A stretch of 64,000 nt of DNA from G965204755 sp965243415 (GCA_965243415.1 OZ251549.1:4030001-4094000), one strand, 5' to 3'; positions 36,736 through 45,419 are shown, numbered from the stretch's first letter. Program-made: numbers and translations. Notes: generated by a model not told the origin, from the letters alone.

Positions 36736-37656
36736 TCAGCCGGCGGAGGAGCCGCCGCTCTTCCCCGTACCGGGGGCCTCGCGGTAGTCGAAAAAGCCCT
36801 GCCCGGTCTTCCGGCCCAGCCGACCGGCGTCCACCAGTTGCACCAGCAGCGGACAGGGGCGGTATCTCGGGTCGCCGTAGCCGGCCTGCAGCACCCGGAG
36901 GATGTCGAGCACCACATCCAGGCCGATCAGGTCGGCGAGCGCCAGCGGCCCCATCGGGTGCCGCATCCCCAGTTGCATGATCCGGTCGATGTCCGCCGCC
37001 GTACCCACCCCTTCGTGCAGGGCCCCGGCGGCCTCGTTGATCATTGGGATGAGGACGCGGTTCGCCACGAACCCGGGGGCGTCGTTCACCGCGCAGGGGG
37101 TCTTCCCCAGCCGGCGGGCGAGGGCCATCGTGGCCTCGAAGGATTCGTCGGAAGTGGCGAGGCCGCGGATGACCTCCACCAGTTCCATCATCGGCACCGG
37201 GTTCATGAAGTGCATCCCGAGGAACCGCTCCGGGCGGGCGGTGGCCGCCCCCAGGCGGGTGATCGAGATCGAGGAGGTGTTCGTGGCCAGGATCGCCGCC
37301 TCGTCGAGGAGCGGGTCGAGCCGCTCGTAGAGCTGGCGCTTGGTCTGCTCGTCCTCGAAGACCGCCTCCACCACGAACCCGCAGTCCCGCACCGGGGCCA
37401 GGTCGGCGCCGGGCCGGATGCGGGCGAGCGCCGCCCCGGCGTCCGCGTCGGAGAGTTTCCCCCGGCGCACCTGCCGGCCCAGGTTCTTCTCGACGACAGC
37501 CACACCCCGCTCCGCCAACTCGTCGGTCCGGTCGGTGAGCCGCACCGGGAACCCGGCGAGGGCGAAGGCGTGGGCGATGCCGTTCCCCATGGTCCCGGCG
37601 CCGCAGACCGCGACCGGCCCCGGGGCCGCCGGGGACTCGGGTTTCCGCTCAGACAT
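36736..37656 (-). CDS. 3-hydroxybutyryl-CoA dehydrogenase family protein
   Basis: A 306-residue NAD(P)-dependent dehydrogenase. The Rossmann start is VAVCGAGTMGNGIAHAFALAG (about 15-35). Then come DCGFVVEAVFEDEQTKRQLY, ATNTSSISITRLG, ERFLGMHFMNPVPMMELVEV (catalytic His), APGFVANRVLIPMINEA and MRHPMGPLALADLIGLDVVL. It oxidises or reduces 3-hydroxyacyl-CoA, probably acting with the thiolase encoded upstream in butyrate/PHB or fatty-acid type metabolism. The ATG is preceded by GGGAGGAGA. Between it and the thiolase gene lie three decayed copies of the thiolase/dehydrogenase junction. Confidence 0.93.
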   Translation of the reverse strand: MSERKPESPAAPGPVAVCGAGTMGNGIAHAFALAGFPVRLTDRTDELAERGVAVVEKNLGRQVRRGKLSDADAGAALARIRPGADLAPVRDCGFVVEAVFEDEQTKRQLYERLDPLLDEAAILATNTSSISITRLGAATARPERFLGMHFMNPVPMMELVEVIRGLATSDESFEATMALARRLGKTPCAVNDAPGFVANRVLIPMINEAAGALHEGVGTAADIDRIMQLGMRHPMGPLALADLIGLDVVLDILRVLQAGYGDPRYRPCPLLVQLVDAGRLGRKTGQGFFDYREAPGTGKSGGSSAG

Positions 37657-38384
37657 GCTCTCCTCCCGGGACGGAACCATTGCCGTCCCCGTGACCGCGG
37701 GCCGCCACCCTCCTCCCGGCGCCCGCAGCAGCCGGCGCCTGGGGCCGGGTCCCCGGAGGGCGCGCGCCGGCCGCCCCGAAGCAACGGAGCCCGGCAGCGG
37801 CGAAAGGACGAGCAACGCCGCTCGCCGGGGGCCCGGCCCGGCGCGCCGCGGCCGGCCCGGGGGCCGCCGTGGACTCGGCCTTCCGCTCGGACGAGTTCGA
37901 CGAGTGGCCTTCCCGGGGCGCGATCGCCGCCGTCGCCGGGACCGGGCGGAGCGACCCCGGGCGGAGCGAGATCGCCGGCGAGCCGGGGCCCCGGGGTCCG
38001 GACGCCGCCGACCCCCGGCGCGGAGCACCCGGAGGAGTCGAGAGCGGGGGCGAGGCCGTTCCCCCCGGCCCGGCGCCCCACCCCGCGACCGGCCGGAAAG
38101 GCGGCGCGGAATCGGGTTTCGAATCAGGCACGCTCCGCTCCCACGACGAAGCCGCGGACGCCGCCGAGACCCGGGGCCGCCATTCCCTTCGCGGCGCCCC
38201 GGGCGGCCCGCAGACGAGGCCGGGTCGCCGGGCGGCGCGCGCCGGCCACCGCGGCCGGGTCGGACCCGGCGGCGGCGGCGAGAGCGTGAGGGATGCCCTT
38301 CCCCCCGGGCCGGACAGCGCGAACGGCGACCGGGAAGGCCGCCGGCCGGGAACGCTGCGGGAGGCCGCTTCCCCGTTCAGGCAC
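37649..38384 (-). repeat. Three decayed copies of the thiolase-3'/dehydrogenase-5' junction
   Basis: Units of about 235-260 bp fill the whole 0.7-kb gap. The first copy is an 86-codon open frame (38384-38124). It starts MPERGSG and reads PVAVRAVRPGGKGIPHALAA, like the dehydrogenase N-terminus PVAVCGAGTMGNGIAHAFAL. It ends AARGAAKGMAAPGLGG then VRGFVVGAERA, like the thiolase C-terminus AARGAGKGVAALCLGG and GNGLALGVERA. The last copy reads SERKAESTAAPGPAAARRAG and ends AAGAGRRVAARGHGDGNG, again both ends recognisable. A middle copy (about 37895-38124) has DSKPDSAPPFRPVAGWGAGP. These are chimeric dehydrogenase-N/thiolase-C frames generated by tandem duplication across the intergenic junction. 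Confidence 0.88.
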
Positions 38385-39576
38385 GTTCCACTCCCAGGGC
38401 GAGGCCGTTGCCGCCGCCGAGACACAGGGCCGCCACTCCCTTGCCGGCGCCCCGGGCGGCGAGCAGGTGCAGCAGGGTCACCAGGATCCGGGCGCCGCTG
38501 GCCCCGATGGGGTGGCCGAGGGCCACCGCCCCGCCGTTCACATTCGTCCGCTCGTCCGGCAGGCCCAGTTCCCGCTTCACCGCCACCGCCTGGGCGGCGA
38601 AGGCCTCGTTCAACTCGAAGAAGGCGACCTCGTCGAGACCCCAGCCCAACCGCGTCAGGAGCGCCCGGACCGCCGGCACCGGGGTCATCATCACCCACTC
38701 CGGTTCGAGGCCGGAGACCGCCTGCCCGGCGACGGCGGCGAGCGGGGTGAGTCGGTGGCGGCGCACCGCCGCGGCGGAGGCGACCACCAGGGCGGCGGCG
38801 CCGTCGTTCAGCCCCGGCGCGTTCCCGGCGGTGACCCGCCCGCCCTCCCGGAACACCGGCGGCAGCGCGGCGAGCGCCTCCGCGGAGACCTCCGGTCGGA
38901 CGGGCTCGTCCCGGCGCACGGTCCGGGTCCGCTTCCGCTCCCGCACTTCCACCGGCAGGATCTCCGCCTCGAACCGCCCCGCGGCGGTGGCCGCCGCCGC
39001 CCGGCGGTGGCTCTCGGCCGCGGCGGCGTCCATCTCCTCCCGGGTCACCCGGTAGCGGTCGGCGGCGCGCTCCGCGGTTTCGCCCATGTGGAGGCCGAGG
39101 GTGGCGTCGGTCAGCCCGTCTCCCAGGATCGAGTCCTCCACCGCGCCGGGGCCGAGCCGCTGCCCGCCGCGCAGTCCGGGAAGCAGATGCGGGGCGTTCG
39201 ACATGGACTCCATCCCCCCGGCCACGACCACTTCGGCGTCGCCGGCGAGGATCGCCTGCCGGGCCAGGGCCACCGCCTTCAGCCCCGAACCGCACACCTT
39301 GTTCACGGTGAAGGCCCCCACCGCGGGCGGGAGTCCGGCGGCGAGGGCCGCCCGGCGCGCCGGGTTCTGTCCGGCCCCGGCGGTGAGCACCTGGCCGAGG
39401 ATCACTTCGTCCACCGCCTCGGGAGCGACCCCGGCCCGGCGGACCGCCTCCCGCACCGCCAGCGCCCCCAGGTCGGTCGCCGCCAGCGGGGCGAGCGCCC
39501 CGCGGAACCGCCCGACCGGGGTCCGCACCGCGGAGCAGATCCGGACCCCGGGGGTCGCGGAGTCGGCGGCGGTCAT
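38377..39576 (-). CDS. Acetyl-CoA acetyltransferase (thiolase)
   Basis: A 399-residue thiolase. Catalytic residues: VNKVCGSGLKAVALARQAI (nucleophilic Cys, about residue 93), GMESMSNAPHLLPGLRGG, FFELNEAFAAQAVA, VNGGAVALGHPIGASGARI (His) and ALCLGGGNGLAL (second Cys replaced in position by the usual CxGGG). It condenses two acetyl-CoA molecules or cleaves 3-ketoacyl-CoA. It precedes the dehydrogenase gene on the minus strand, so the two form a short route between acetyl-CoA and 3-hydroxybutyryl-CoA. Confidence 0.95.
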   Translation of the reverse strand: MTAADSATPGVRICSAVRTPVGRFRGALAPLAATDLGALAVREAVRRAGVAPEAVDEVILGQVLTAGAGQNPARRAALAAGLPPAVGAFTVNKVCGSGLKAVALARQAILAGDAEVVVAGGMESMSNAPHLLPGLRGGQRLGPGAVEDSILGDGLTDATLGLHMGETAERAADRYRVTREEMDAAAAESHRRAAAATAAGRFEAEILPVEVRERKRTRTVRRDEPVRPEVSAEALAALPPVFREGGRVTAGNAPGLNDGAAALVVASAAAVRRHRLTPLAAVAGQAVSGLEPEWVMMTPVPAVRALLTRLGWGLDEVAFFELNEAFAAQAVAVKRELGLPDERTNVNGGAVALGHPIGASGARILVTLLHLLAARGAGKGVAALCLGGGNGLALGVERA

Positions 39577-39688
39577 GGAGCGGCGGGGAAGCGGATGGGG
39601 GCGGGGTGCGGCGCCGGGTCGAGCCGATGCGGGGGAGAGGGTCCGGGAGCGGAAGGGTGGAGCAGCAGCGGCGCCGTTCCGGCGGGGA

Positions 39689-40177
39689 TCAGGCGGGGCT
39701 CCCGGCGCGCGCCTTCCGCGCCCGGGCGGGGAACGCGGAGCGGGCGGGGCGCGCCGGGCGGTCGCCGCCGCTGCGGGAACGAGGCGACTGCGGAGCGGAC
39801 ACCACCCGGATCCGGAGCGAGGCGTTCGGGAGCCGGCAGGCCGCGAGCAGGGCGGTCCGGAGCGCCGCCCGCCGGCGGTCCAGCGAGCGGGCGACTTCCG
39901 GCGCGGCGGCCCGGATGGTGACCACGCCGCGCTCGAAGCCGACCGGGAACGCCGCATCGGCGAGCCCGGGCCCGACAGCCTCCCGCCAGACCTGACGCAG
40001 CAACTCGAGGTCGAGCAGCCGCCCCTGGAACGGGCGCGGCAGGGCGCTGTCGAGGGCCTCCGCGAGCGGGACCGGATCGCGCCCGGCGTCGTCGCGGGAC
40101 CCTGCGACAACGACCGGCGGCGGCCGGCGAGGTGACGGCGCGGGCCGCGGGCGCGGGGGAACGGGGAGGCTTCCGAT
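39689..40177 (-). CDS. DUF721 protein (DciA-like), start codon unresolved
   Basis: About 160 residues. The core VPLAEALDSALPRPFQGRLL, LELLRQVWREAVGPGLADAA, ERGVVTIRAAAPEVARSLDR and RLPNASLRIRVV matches DUF721, which includes the replicative-helicase operator DciA. The C-terminus is basic. The frame has no ATG, GTG or TTG between the domain and an upstream region without coding character. I end the feature at an ATC (40177) because a TACGAT box (40191-40186) lies eight bases before it, the same arrangement as at argR. An ATA (40192) is another option. The gene itself is well supported. The start is a guess. Confidence 0.65.
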   Translation of the reverse strand: MGSLPVPPRPRPAPSPRRPPPVVVAGSRDDAGRDPVPLAEALDSALPRPFQGRLLDLELLRQVWREAVGPGLADAAFPVGFERGVVTIRAAAPEVARSLDRRRAALRTALLAACRLPNASLRIRVVSAPQSPRSRSGGDRPARPARSAFPARARKARAGSPA

Positions 40178-40394
40178 GCGGACGGATCGTATCGCGCCGG
40201 CAGCCCCCGCGCACCGGCCCGGGAGATTGCCGTTCCGCCGCCCCGGACCGCGGTCGAAAACCCTGCGGCCGGAGCGGAGGTCCGGGGAGCGGGGACCGGG
40301 AGAAGGGCCGCCCGCAGCGACCGCGCCGACCGCCGCCGCCAGCCCTCTCGGCTCCGGCCGCGCCGGCAACGAACCCGGAGCCCGCCGCCGCCCG

Positions 40395-40438
40395 ATTCGT
40401 CGAACATTCGTCGAGCATTCGTCGAGCATTCGTCGAGG
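40395..40438. repeat. Four tandem 11-bp units ATTCGTCGAGC
   Basis: ATTCGTCGAAC, then two copies of ATTCGTCGAGC and one of ATTCGTCGAGG in direct succession, a local AT-rich spot in a GC-rich gap. No dyad or promoter association is evident. Confidence 0.85.
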
Positions 40439-40985
40439 ATCCCTCGCGGCTCGCGGTTTCCCGGTCCGGCCGGACCCGCCCGGCGCGCCGGCGAGCGAGC
40501 CGGCCGAAGGGCGAACGGGCGGGCGGGCGGGCGGCGAAGTTCGGGAACCCGGCCCCGGCGCCGCACTTCGGCTCCGCCGGAAGCGACCCGCCTTCCGGGA
40601 CCGGCCCTCTTCGCGCCTCCGGCGCCGTGCGGCCCGGCCGGCCCCGCGCTCGAGGCCTCGAAGCCGAGCCGACGGATCCCGTAGCGGCAACGCGCCGACC
40701 CTCGCCCCGACCGTTCCGGAACCGCGAACGGACGGCCGGCGCGTCGTAGGCCGGCGCCGAGGAGAAGAGGGCGCGGGCCCCTCCCCCGGCCGTTCGGGCG
40801 CCGCCCCGGGAGGTCCCCGCCACCGACCCCGACCCCGCCGGGAACGCCCCTCGGCCCCGCCGCCAGCGGGGGATGGGAACGGGAGGGACGGGGAGCGGGG
40901 GGAGTACGGGAGCGACCGCGACCGGCGCCGGCCCCGGAGATCGGAGCCGCCGGAAAACGCCCGGGGGCCGCCGGCCGCGGGCTGG

Positions 40986-40991
40986 TATAGT
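40986..40991 (+). promoter_or_regulatory. TATAGT -10-like box of the molybdenum hydroxylase operon
   Basis: TATAGT preceded by CTGG, 39 nt before the chosen ATG. No clear -35 is seen. The start would be near 40998, leaving a leader of about 33 nt that contains the GGAGG. Confidence 0.5.
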
Positions 40992-41030
40992 CGCCTCCCC
41001 GCTGAATCCTTGCGACCCGGAGGGATGTCC

Positions 41031-41795
41031 ATGGCCCCGAAGAGGTATTCCGGCCCGCCCGACCCGGCGGGCGCCGACCCGCTCCCGCGCGGCGCGTCCC
41101 CCGACTGCGGCGGCGCGGCCCCCGGGAACGGTTCGGCCCCGACCGGGGCCCTCCCGCCCTGCGCCGTGGGGAAGCCCCCCGCCGACGGCGCCCCCGGCTC
41201 GTTCTCCCGCCGGGCCTTCCTCCGGGGCAGCGCCGCCGCCGGGGCGGCCTCGACCGGCCTGCTCCCCGGTTTCCTCGAGGACGCCGAAGCGCAGGACGGC
41301 CCGGAGATCGCCGGTCCGGGCCCGGTGGACATGTCCTTCCGCATCAACGGAAAGGCGTACGTGGCCACCCTCGAGCCGCGGGTGACCCTGCTCGACGCGC
41401 TCCGCAACCACCTCGACCTCACCGGCGCCAAGAAGGTCTGCGACCGGGGCACCTGCGGCGCCTGCACGGTGCTCCTGAACGGCCAGCCGGTGTACGCCTG
41501 CTCGATGCTGGCGATCGAAGCCCAGGGCCAGGACCTCACCACCGTCGAGGGCCTCGGCTCCCCGGCGGACCTGCATCCCCTCCAGCAGGCGTTCGTGGAC
41601 CACGACGCCCAGCAGTGCGGGTTCTGCACCCCGGGTTTCGTGGTGGCCTGCGCGGCGCTCCTCGACCGGCATCCGAGCCCGGACCAGGACACCGTGCACC
41701 GCGAACTCGGCGGGAATCTCTGCCGCTGCGGCACCTACGCCGGCATCCGGGCGGCGGTGGCCCAGGCGGCCGCCGGAGGAGGGCGAAATGCCTGA
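41031..41795 (+). CDS. Molybdenum hydroxylase, Tat-exported [2Fe-2S] subunit (PaoA/YagT-like)
   Basis: A 254-residue iron-sulfur subunit. A twin-arginine signal, SRRAFLRGSAAAGAAS, starts at about residue 60 after a Pro/Gly-rich stretch that is longer than normal for Tat leaders. The plant-type cluster is CDRGTCGACTVLLNG with a further Cys, and the second cluster is QQCGFCTPGFVVACAALL ... LCRCGTYAGI. It relays electrons from the Mo site to FAD. I chose the ATG at 41031, not the one six bases earlier, because the GGAGG at 41019-41023 gives proper spacing only to the later one. It overlaps the Mo subunit by 8 nt. Confidence 0.93.
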   Translation: MAPKRYSGPPDPAGADPLPRGASPDCGGAAPGNGSAPTGALPPCAVGKPPADGAPGSFSRRAFLRGSAAAGAASTGLLPGFLEDAEAQDGPEIAGPGPVDMSFRINGKAYVATLEPRVTLLDALRNHLDLTGAKKVCDRGTCGACTVLLNGQPVYACSMLAIEAQGQDLTTVEGLGSPADLHPLQQAFVDHDAQQCGFCTPGFVVACAALLDRHPSPDQDTVHRELGGNLCRCGTYAGIRAAVAQAAAGGGRNA

Positions 41796-43914
41796 GTACA
41801 CCTGGCCGGCGGCCGCGGACCGCCGCCTCATCGGCTCCCGCCTGAGCCGGGTGGACGGCCCGGTGAAGGTGACCGGAAAGGCGAAGTACGCCTACGACGT
41901 GAACCGGCGGGGGATGCTCTGGGCCACGATGGTGCAGAGTCCCCACGCCCACGCCCGGATCACCGGGATCGACACCGCGGCGGCAGAGGCCACCCCCGGA
42001 GTGGTCGCGGTGCACCGCATCCAGGAAGTCGGCGCCGAGATCCAGTGGGCCCACGACGAGATCGTCGCGGTCGCCGCCACCTCGGAAGAAGCGGCGCGCG
42101 ACGGAGCGGCCGCGGTCCGCATCGACTACGAGGTGCTCCCGCACTTCGTGGAGGAACGCCGGGTCGAGGACGCCCCGGACGCCCAGCCGGCGCAGGCCGA
42201 GACCACCGGCGACCCCGAGGCCGCCCTGGCCGGGGCGGCGTCCCGCTCCCGCGGTTCCTACCACGCGGCGCAGATCGCCCACTGCTCCCTCGAAGCCCAC
42301 GGACAGGTCGCCGAGTGGGAGGACGAGGACACGGTGACCGTCTGGGCCTCGACCCAGGCGATCTCCGGCGTCGCTTCCCAACTGGGCGAAGCGGTGGGGA
42401 TCCCGGCCTCCAATGTCCGGGTCGAGACCCAGTACATGGGCGGCGGCTTCGGCAGCAAGTTCAGCGCCGACCGTTGGGGGGTGGTCGGGGTCGAACTGGC
42501 CCGCAGGACCGGCCGCCCGGTGAAGTTGATGCTCGACCGGGACCAGGAGGTCAGCGTGGCCGGCGCCCGCCCCTCGACCCACAGCGAGGTCGAGTGCGGC
42601 GCCGACGCGGACGGCCGGGTGGTCGCCTGGAACTCGAAGAGTTGGGGCTCCGGCGGCCCGGCCGGCGCCGGCTCGCCGCCGATCCCGTACGTCTTCGGGT
42701 TCGAGAACCAGAGCCACGCCCACACCTCGGTCCCCACGAACACCGGCCCGGCGCGCGCCTGGCGGGCGCCGAACCACCCGCAGGCCTGCTTCGTCACCAT
42801 GCGGGCGCTCGACGACCTGGCCCACGCCGCCGGGATGGACCCGTTGGACTTCTTCCTGAAGAACATCGACCAGACCGGCGAGCGGGCTTCGGTGTACACC
42901 GACGAACTGGAGAAGGCCGCCGAACTCATGGGCTGGAGGGAACGGTTCCGGCCCCGGGGCTCGACTTCGGGAACGGTCCGCTCCGGCCTGGGGTTGGCCC
43001 TCCACACCTGGGGCGGCCGGGGGCACCGGAGCAACTGCGAAGTGCTGGCCTACCGCGACGGACTGGTGGAAGCGCGGATCGGCAGCCAGGACCTGGGCAC
43101 GGGCACCCGCACGATCATCGGGATGGTGCTCGCCGAGACCTTCGGCCTGGGCATCGAGCAGGTGAAGGTGACCATGGGCCGCAGCGTGCTGCCGGCCTCG
43201 GGCGCCTCCGGCGGGAGCACCACCGTGGGCGGCGTTTCCGGCTCCACCCGGCGGGCGGCGCTGAACGCAGTGGAAGCGGTGTTCGAGCGGATCGCCCCGA
43301 AACTGGGGACCGAGCCGACGAACCTGTCCCTCCGCGACGGGCAGTTGCACTTCGCCGACGGTTCCGGGGGGCCGATGCCCTGGCGGGAGGCCGCGGCCCG
43401 GATCGGGGTGAACCCGGTGTCCGCCACCGGCGCCAACCCGGGGCCGGGTCAGTTGAACGACAGCGGCGTCGGCGGCGTCCAGATGGCCGATGTCAGCGTG
43501 GACCTGGAGACCGGCGTGGTCGGGATCAACCGGCTGGTGGCGGTCCAGGACTGCGGGCTGGTCCTCGACCTGAAGACCGCCGAGAGTCAGGTGTACGGCG
43601 CCCTCATCATGGGGGTGACCTACGCCCTCACCGAGGAGCGGATCTTCGACCCGGTGACCGGCCGGATGCTGAACGCCGACATGGAGTTCTACAAGTTGGC
43701 CGGGATCGCCGATGTGGGCGAGATGATCGTCCACCTGATGACCGGGCCGGGCTACGACGAACGCGGCGTGATCGGGCTGGGCGAGCCCCCGGTGATCGCG
43801 CCCGGGGCGGCCATCGCCAACGCGGCGACGAACGCCGTCGGGGCGCCCGTCAACGAGATGCCGATGACGCCGGAGCGGGTGCTCGCCGCGATCCGGGCGG
43901 GAGGGATGGCGTGA
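41788..43914 (+). CDS. Molybdenum hydroxylase, molybdopterin-binding subunit (PaoC/YagR-like)
   Basis: A 708-residue large subunit of the xanthine oxidase family. The N-terminal domain has RVDGPVKVTGKAKYAYDVN. The cofactor-binding domain shows QYMGGGFGSKFSADRW, ARAWRAPNHPQACF, GSQDLGTGTRTIIGMVLAE, ASGGSTTVGGVSGSTRRAA and, near the end, GVIGLGEPPVIAPGAAIANA with the catalytic Glu. It oxidises aldehydes or N-heterocycles at a Mo-MCD centre. The short form and small-subunit Tat signal point to the periplasmic aldehyde oxidoreductase subgroup. The stop overlaps the FAD-subunit ATG as TGATG. Confidence 0.95.
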   Translation: MPEYTWPAAADRRLIGSRLSRVDGPVKVTGKAKYAYDVNRRGMLWATMVQSPHAHARITGIDTAAAEATPGVVAVHRIQEVGAEIQWAHDEIVAVAATSEEAARDGAAAVRIDYEVLPHFVEERRVEDAPDAQPAQAETTGDPEAALAGAASRSRGSYHAAQIAHCSLEAHGQVAEWEDEDTVTVWASTQAISGVASQLGEAVGIPASNVRVETQYMGGGFGSKFSADRWGVVGVELARRTGRPVKLMLDRDQEVSVAGARPSTHSEVECGADADGRVVAWNSKSWGSGGPAGAGSPPIPYVFGFENQSHAHTSVPTNTGPARAWRAPNHPQACFVTMRALDDLAHAAGMDPLDFFLKNIDQTGERASVYTDELEKAAELMGWRERFRPRGSTSGTVRSGLGLALHTWGGRGHRSNCEVLAYRDGLVEARIGSQDLGTGTRTIIGMVLAETFGLGIEQVKVTMGRSVLPASGASGGSTTVGGVSGSTRRAALNAVEAVFERIAPKLGTEPTNLSLRDGQLHFADGSGGPMPWREAAARIGVNPVSATGANPGPGQLNDSGVGGVQMADVSVDLETGVVGINRLVAVQDCGLVLDLKTAESQVYGALIMGVTYALTEERIFDPVTGRMLNADMEFYKLAGIADVGEMIVHLMTGPGYDERGVIGLGEPPVIAPGAAIANAATNAVGAPVNEMPMTPERVLAAIRAGGMA

Positions 43915-44864
43915 TGCGCGCCTTCGAGTACAGCAGCCCCAAGACCGCCGCCGAAGCGGTGGCTCTCCTGGCCGGCGACGGCGCCCTGGCGCTGGCCGGC
44001 GGCACCGACCTGCTGAGCCTGATGAAGGACGGGGCGGCGGCGCCCTCCCGGCTGGTGAACCTGAAGGGGATCGCCGACCTGGCCGGGGCGCACCGGACCG
44101 ACGCCGGTCTCCGCATCGGCGCCACCACCCGCCTCGGCGCGCTGGCGGAGCACCGGACGATCCGGGAGTCGTTCCCCGCGGTGGCGGCGGCGATCGACGG
44201 CGTCCGCAGCCGGCAGATCCTCTCGATGCGGACCGTCGGCGGCGACCTCTGCCACCGGCCGCGCTGCTGGTACTTCCGCGCCGGCTTCGGCCTGGTGCCG
44301 ATGCACGAGGGCCGGTCGCTGGCGAAGATCGGCGACAACCGCTTCCACGCCATCTTCGGGAACTCCGGGGACGCGGTCTTCGTGAACCCGTCGAGCCTGG
44401 CGCCGCCGCTGATCGCCCTCGGCGCCTCGGTGACCGTCCTCGGCCCGGACGGCGAGCGGACGATGCCGCTCGAAGAGCTGTACCGCACGCCCGCCACCGG
44501 CGCCGAGAGCGAGTTCACCCTGGGCGCGGCGGAGATCGTCACCGGGGTCACCATCCCGGAGCGGACCTCGCAGAACGCGACCTACGAAGTCCGCAACCGG
44601 CTCGGTTTCGACTGGCCGCTCGCCACTGCATCGGTGGCCGTCTCCGGCGGCTCGGCGCGGGTGGTGCTGGGGCAGGTCGCGCCGGTCCCCTGGATGAGCG
44701 CCCCGGCGGCCGCGGCGCTGGCCGGCGGCCTCAGCGAGGCGTCCGCCGCCGCTGCGGGGGCCGCGGCCGCCGGCGAGGCGAGCGCGCTTTCCGGCAACGC
44801 CTACAAGATCCGGCTGGCGGAGGTCGCGGTGAAGCGCTGCGCCCTCGCCGCCATGGAGGGTTAG
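43914..44864 (+). CDS. Molybdenum hydroxylase, FAD-binding subunit (PaoB/YagS-like)
   Basis: A 316-residue FAD subunit. LALAGGTDLLSLMKDG is the first FAD loop, SRQILSMRTVGGDL the second. The segment LCHRPRCWYFRAGFG to NRFHAIFG corresponds to the insertion that in E. coli PaoB binds an extra [4Fe-4S] cluster. Here only the two Cys at its start remain, and the later Cys positions are absent, so the extra cluster is probably lost. The C-terminal CO dehydrogenase flavoprotein domain closes the gene. It passes electrons to an external acceptor. Confidence 0.92.
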   Translation: MRAFEYSSPKTAAEAVALLAGDGALALAGGTDLLSLMKDGAAAPSRLVNLKGIADLAGAHRTDAGLRIGATTRLGALAEHRTIRESFPAVAAAIDGVRSRQILSMRTVGGDLCHRPRCWYFRAGFGLVPMHEGRSLAKIGDNRFHAIFGNSGDAVFVNPSSLAPPLIALGASVTVLGPDGERTMPLEELYRTPATGAESEFTLGAAEIVTGVTIPERTSQNATYEVRNRLGFDWPLATASVAVSGGSARVVLGQVAPVPWMSAPAAAALAGGLSEASAAAAGAAAAGEASALSGNAYKIRLAEVAVKRCALAAMEG

Positions 44865-44869
44865 CGACC

Positions 44870-45151
44870 GTGGCCAAGACCACCCCGACCCCGACCGCGA
44901 AGGCCGCCCCGGCGGCGAGCGGCGTTCCCGGCGCCGCCGGCCGAGCCGCCTTCGCGATCTGCCACCGGCTCCGCTCCAAGGCCATGTACATGGATGTGGA
45001 GTACGACCCCAGCGTGCCCGGCGGCATCCCCGGCGACGGCTACTTCTGGTGCACCCACACCCAGAACTGCCTGGGCCCGGACGGCCGGGTCGCCGACCGG
45101 GAGCGGTGCGTCGAGGGCGCCGGGCGCGCCTGCTTCGAGCGGGCGTACTGA
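44870..45151 (+). CDS. Small Cys-rich protein at the end of the hydroxylase operon, function unknown
   Basis: A 93-residue product starting with GTG six bases after the FAD-subunit stop. It has an alanine/proline-rich N-terminal third without a convincing signal. The core has four or five cysteines: FAICHRLRSK, YFWCTHTQNCLGPDG, RERCVEGAGRACFE. It also has the polar VEYDPSVPGGIPGDG. I do not recognise the family. Spacing and strand make it part of the operon, so a role in electron transfer, metal binding or cofactor insertion for the hydroxylase is conceivable but not shown. Confidence 0.65.
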   Translation: MAKTTPTPTAKAAPAASGVPGAAGRAAFAICHRLRSKAMYMDVEYDPSVPGGIPGDGYFWCTHTQNCLGPDGRVADRERCVEGAGRACFERAY

Positions 45152-45324
45152 GCCCCCCCTCCCTCCGCCCGCCGGCAGCGGTTCCGGCCTCGGTCGGGAC
45201 GGGAGCGCCGGCGGCCTCCGTCGGGCGGCCCGTGCCCCCGGCGCTTCCGCTCCTCCCGCCGCCGGTCGGCGCGGGCCCCGGCAACGGCTCGACCGGGACG
45301 ACTCGACCGGGACGATCCGATTGC

Positions 45325-45330
45325 TAGACT
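45325..45330 (+). promoter_or_regulatory. TAGACT -10-like box before the DUF1326-like gene
   Basis: TAGACT, preceded at 16 nt by TCGACC as a weak -35, next to two direct copies of CTCGACCGGGACGA (about 45290-45317). The start would be near 45337, with a leader of about 80 nt. Confidence 0.45.
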
Positions 45331-45419
45331 TGGGGGTTGCCGACCCGGCTGATCCCCTCCCCCATCCAGCGCGCGAACGCCTCCGTTCCCGGCCGCGCCC
45401 ACAGGAGCACCCCCCCGTG

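Larger units (their letters stand above)
40178..41030. other. 0.85-kb gap without a supported gene
   Basis: Long open frames cross this region but show no domain. An 11-bp repeat lies at 40395-40438. Around 40650-40700 a stretch (AAGCCGAGCCGACGGATCCC) weakly resembles the DUF721 5' end near 40170-40195 and may be a very decayed duplicate. A TATAGT box near the right edge serves the hydroxylase operon. Confidence 0.5.

Noticed and set aside
40200..41030. Coding frames extending the DUF721 or hydroxylase genes into the gap
   Set aside because: No domain, no start signal and repeat content. The known proteins are complete without them.
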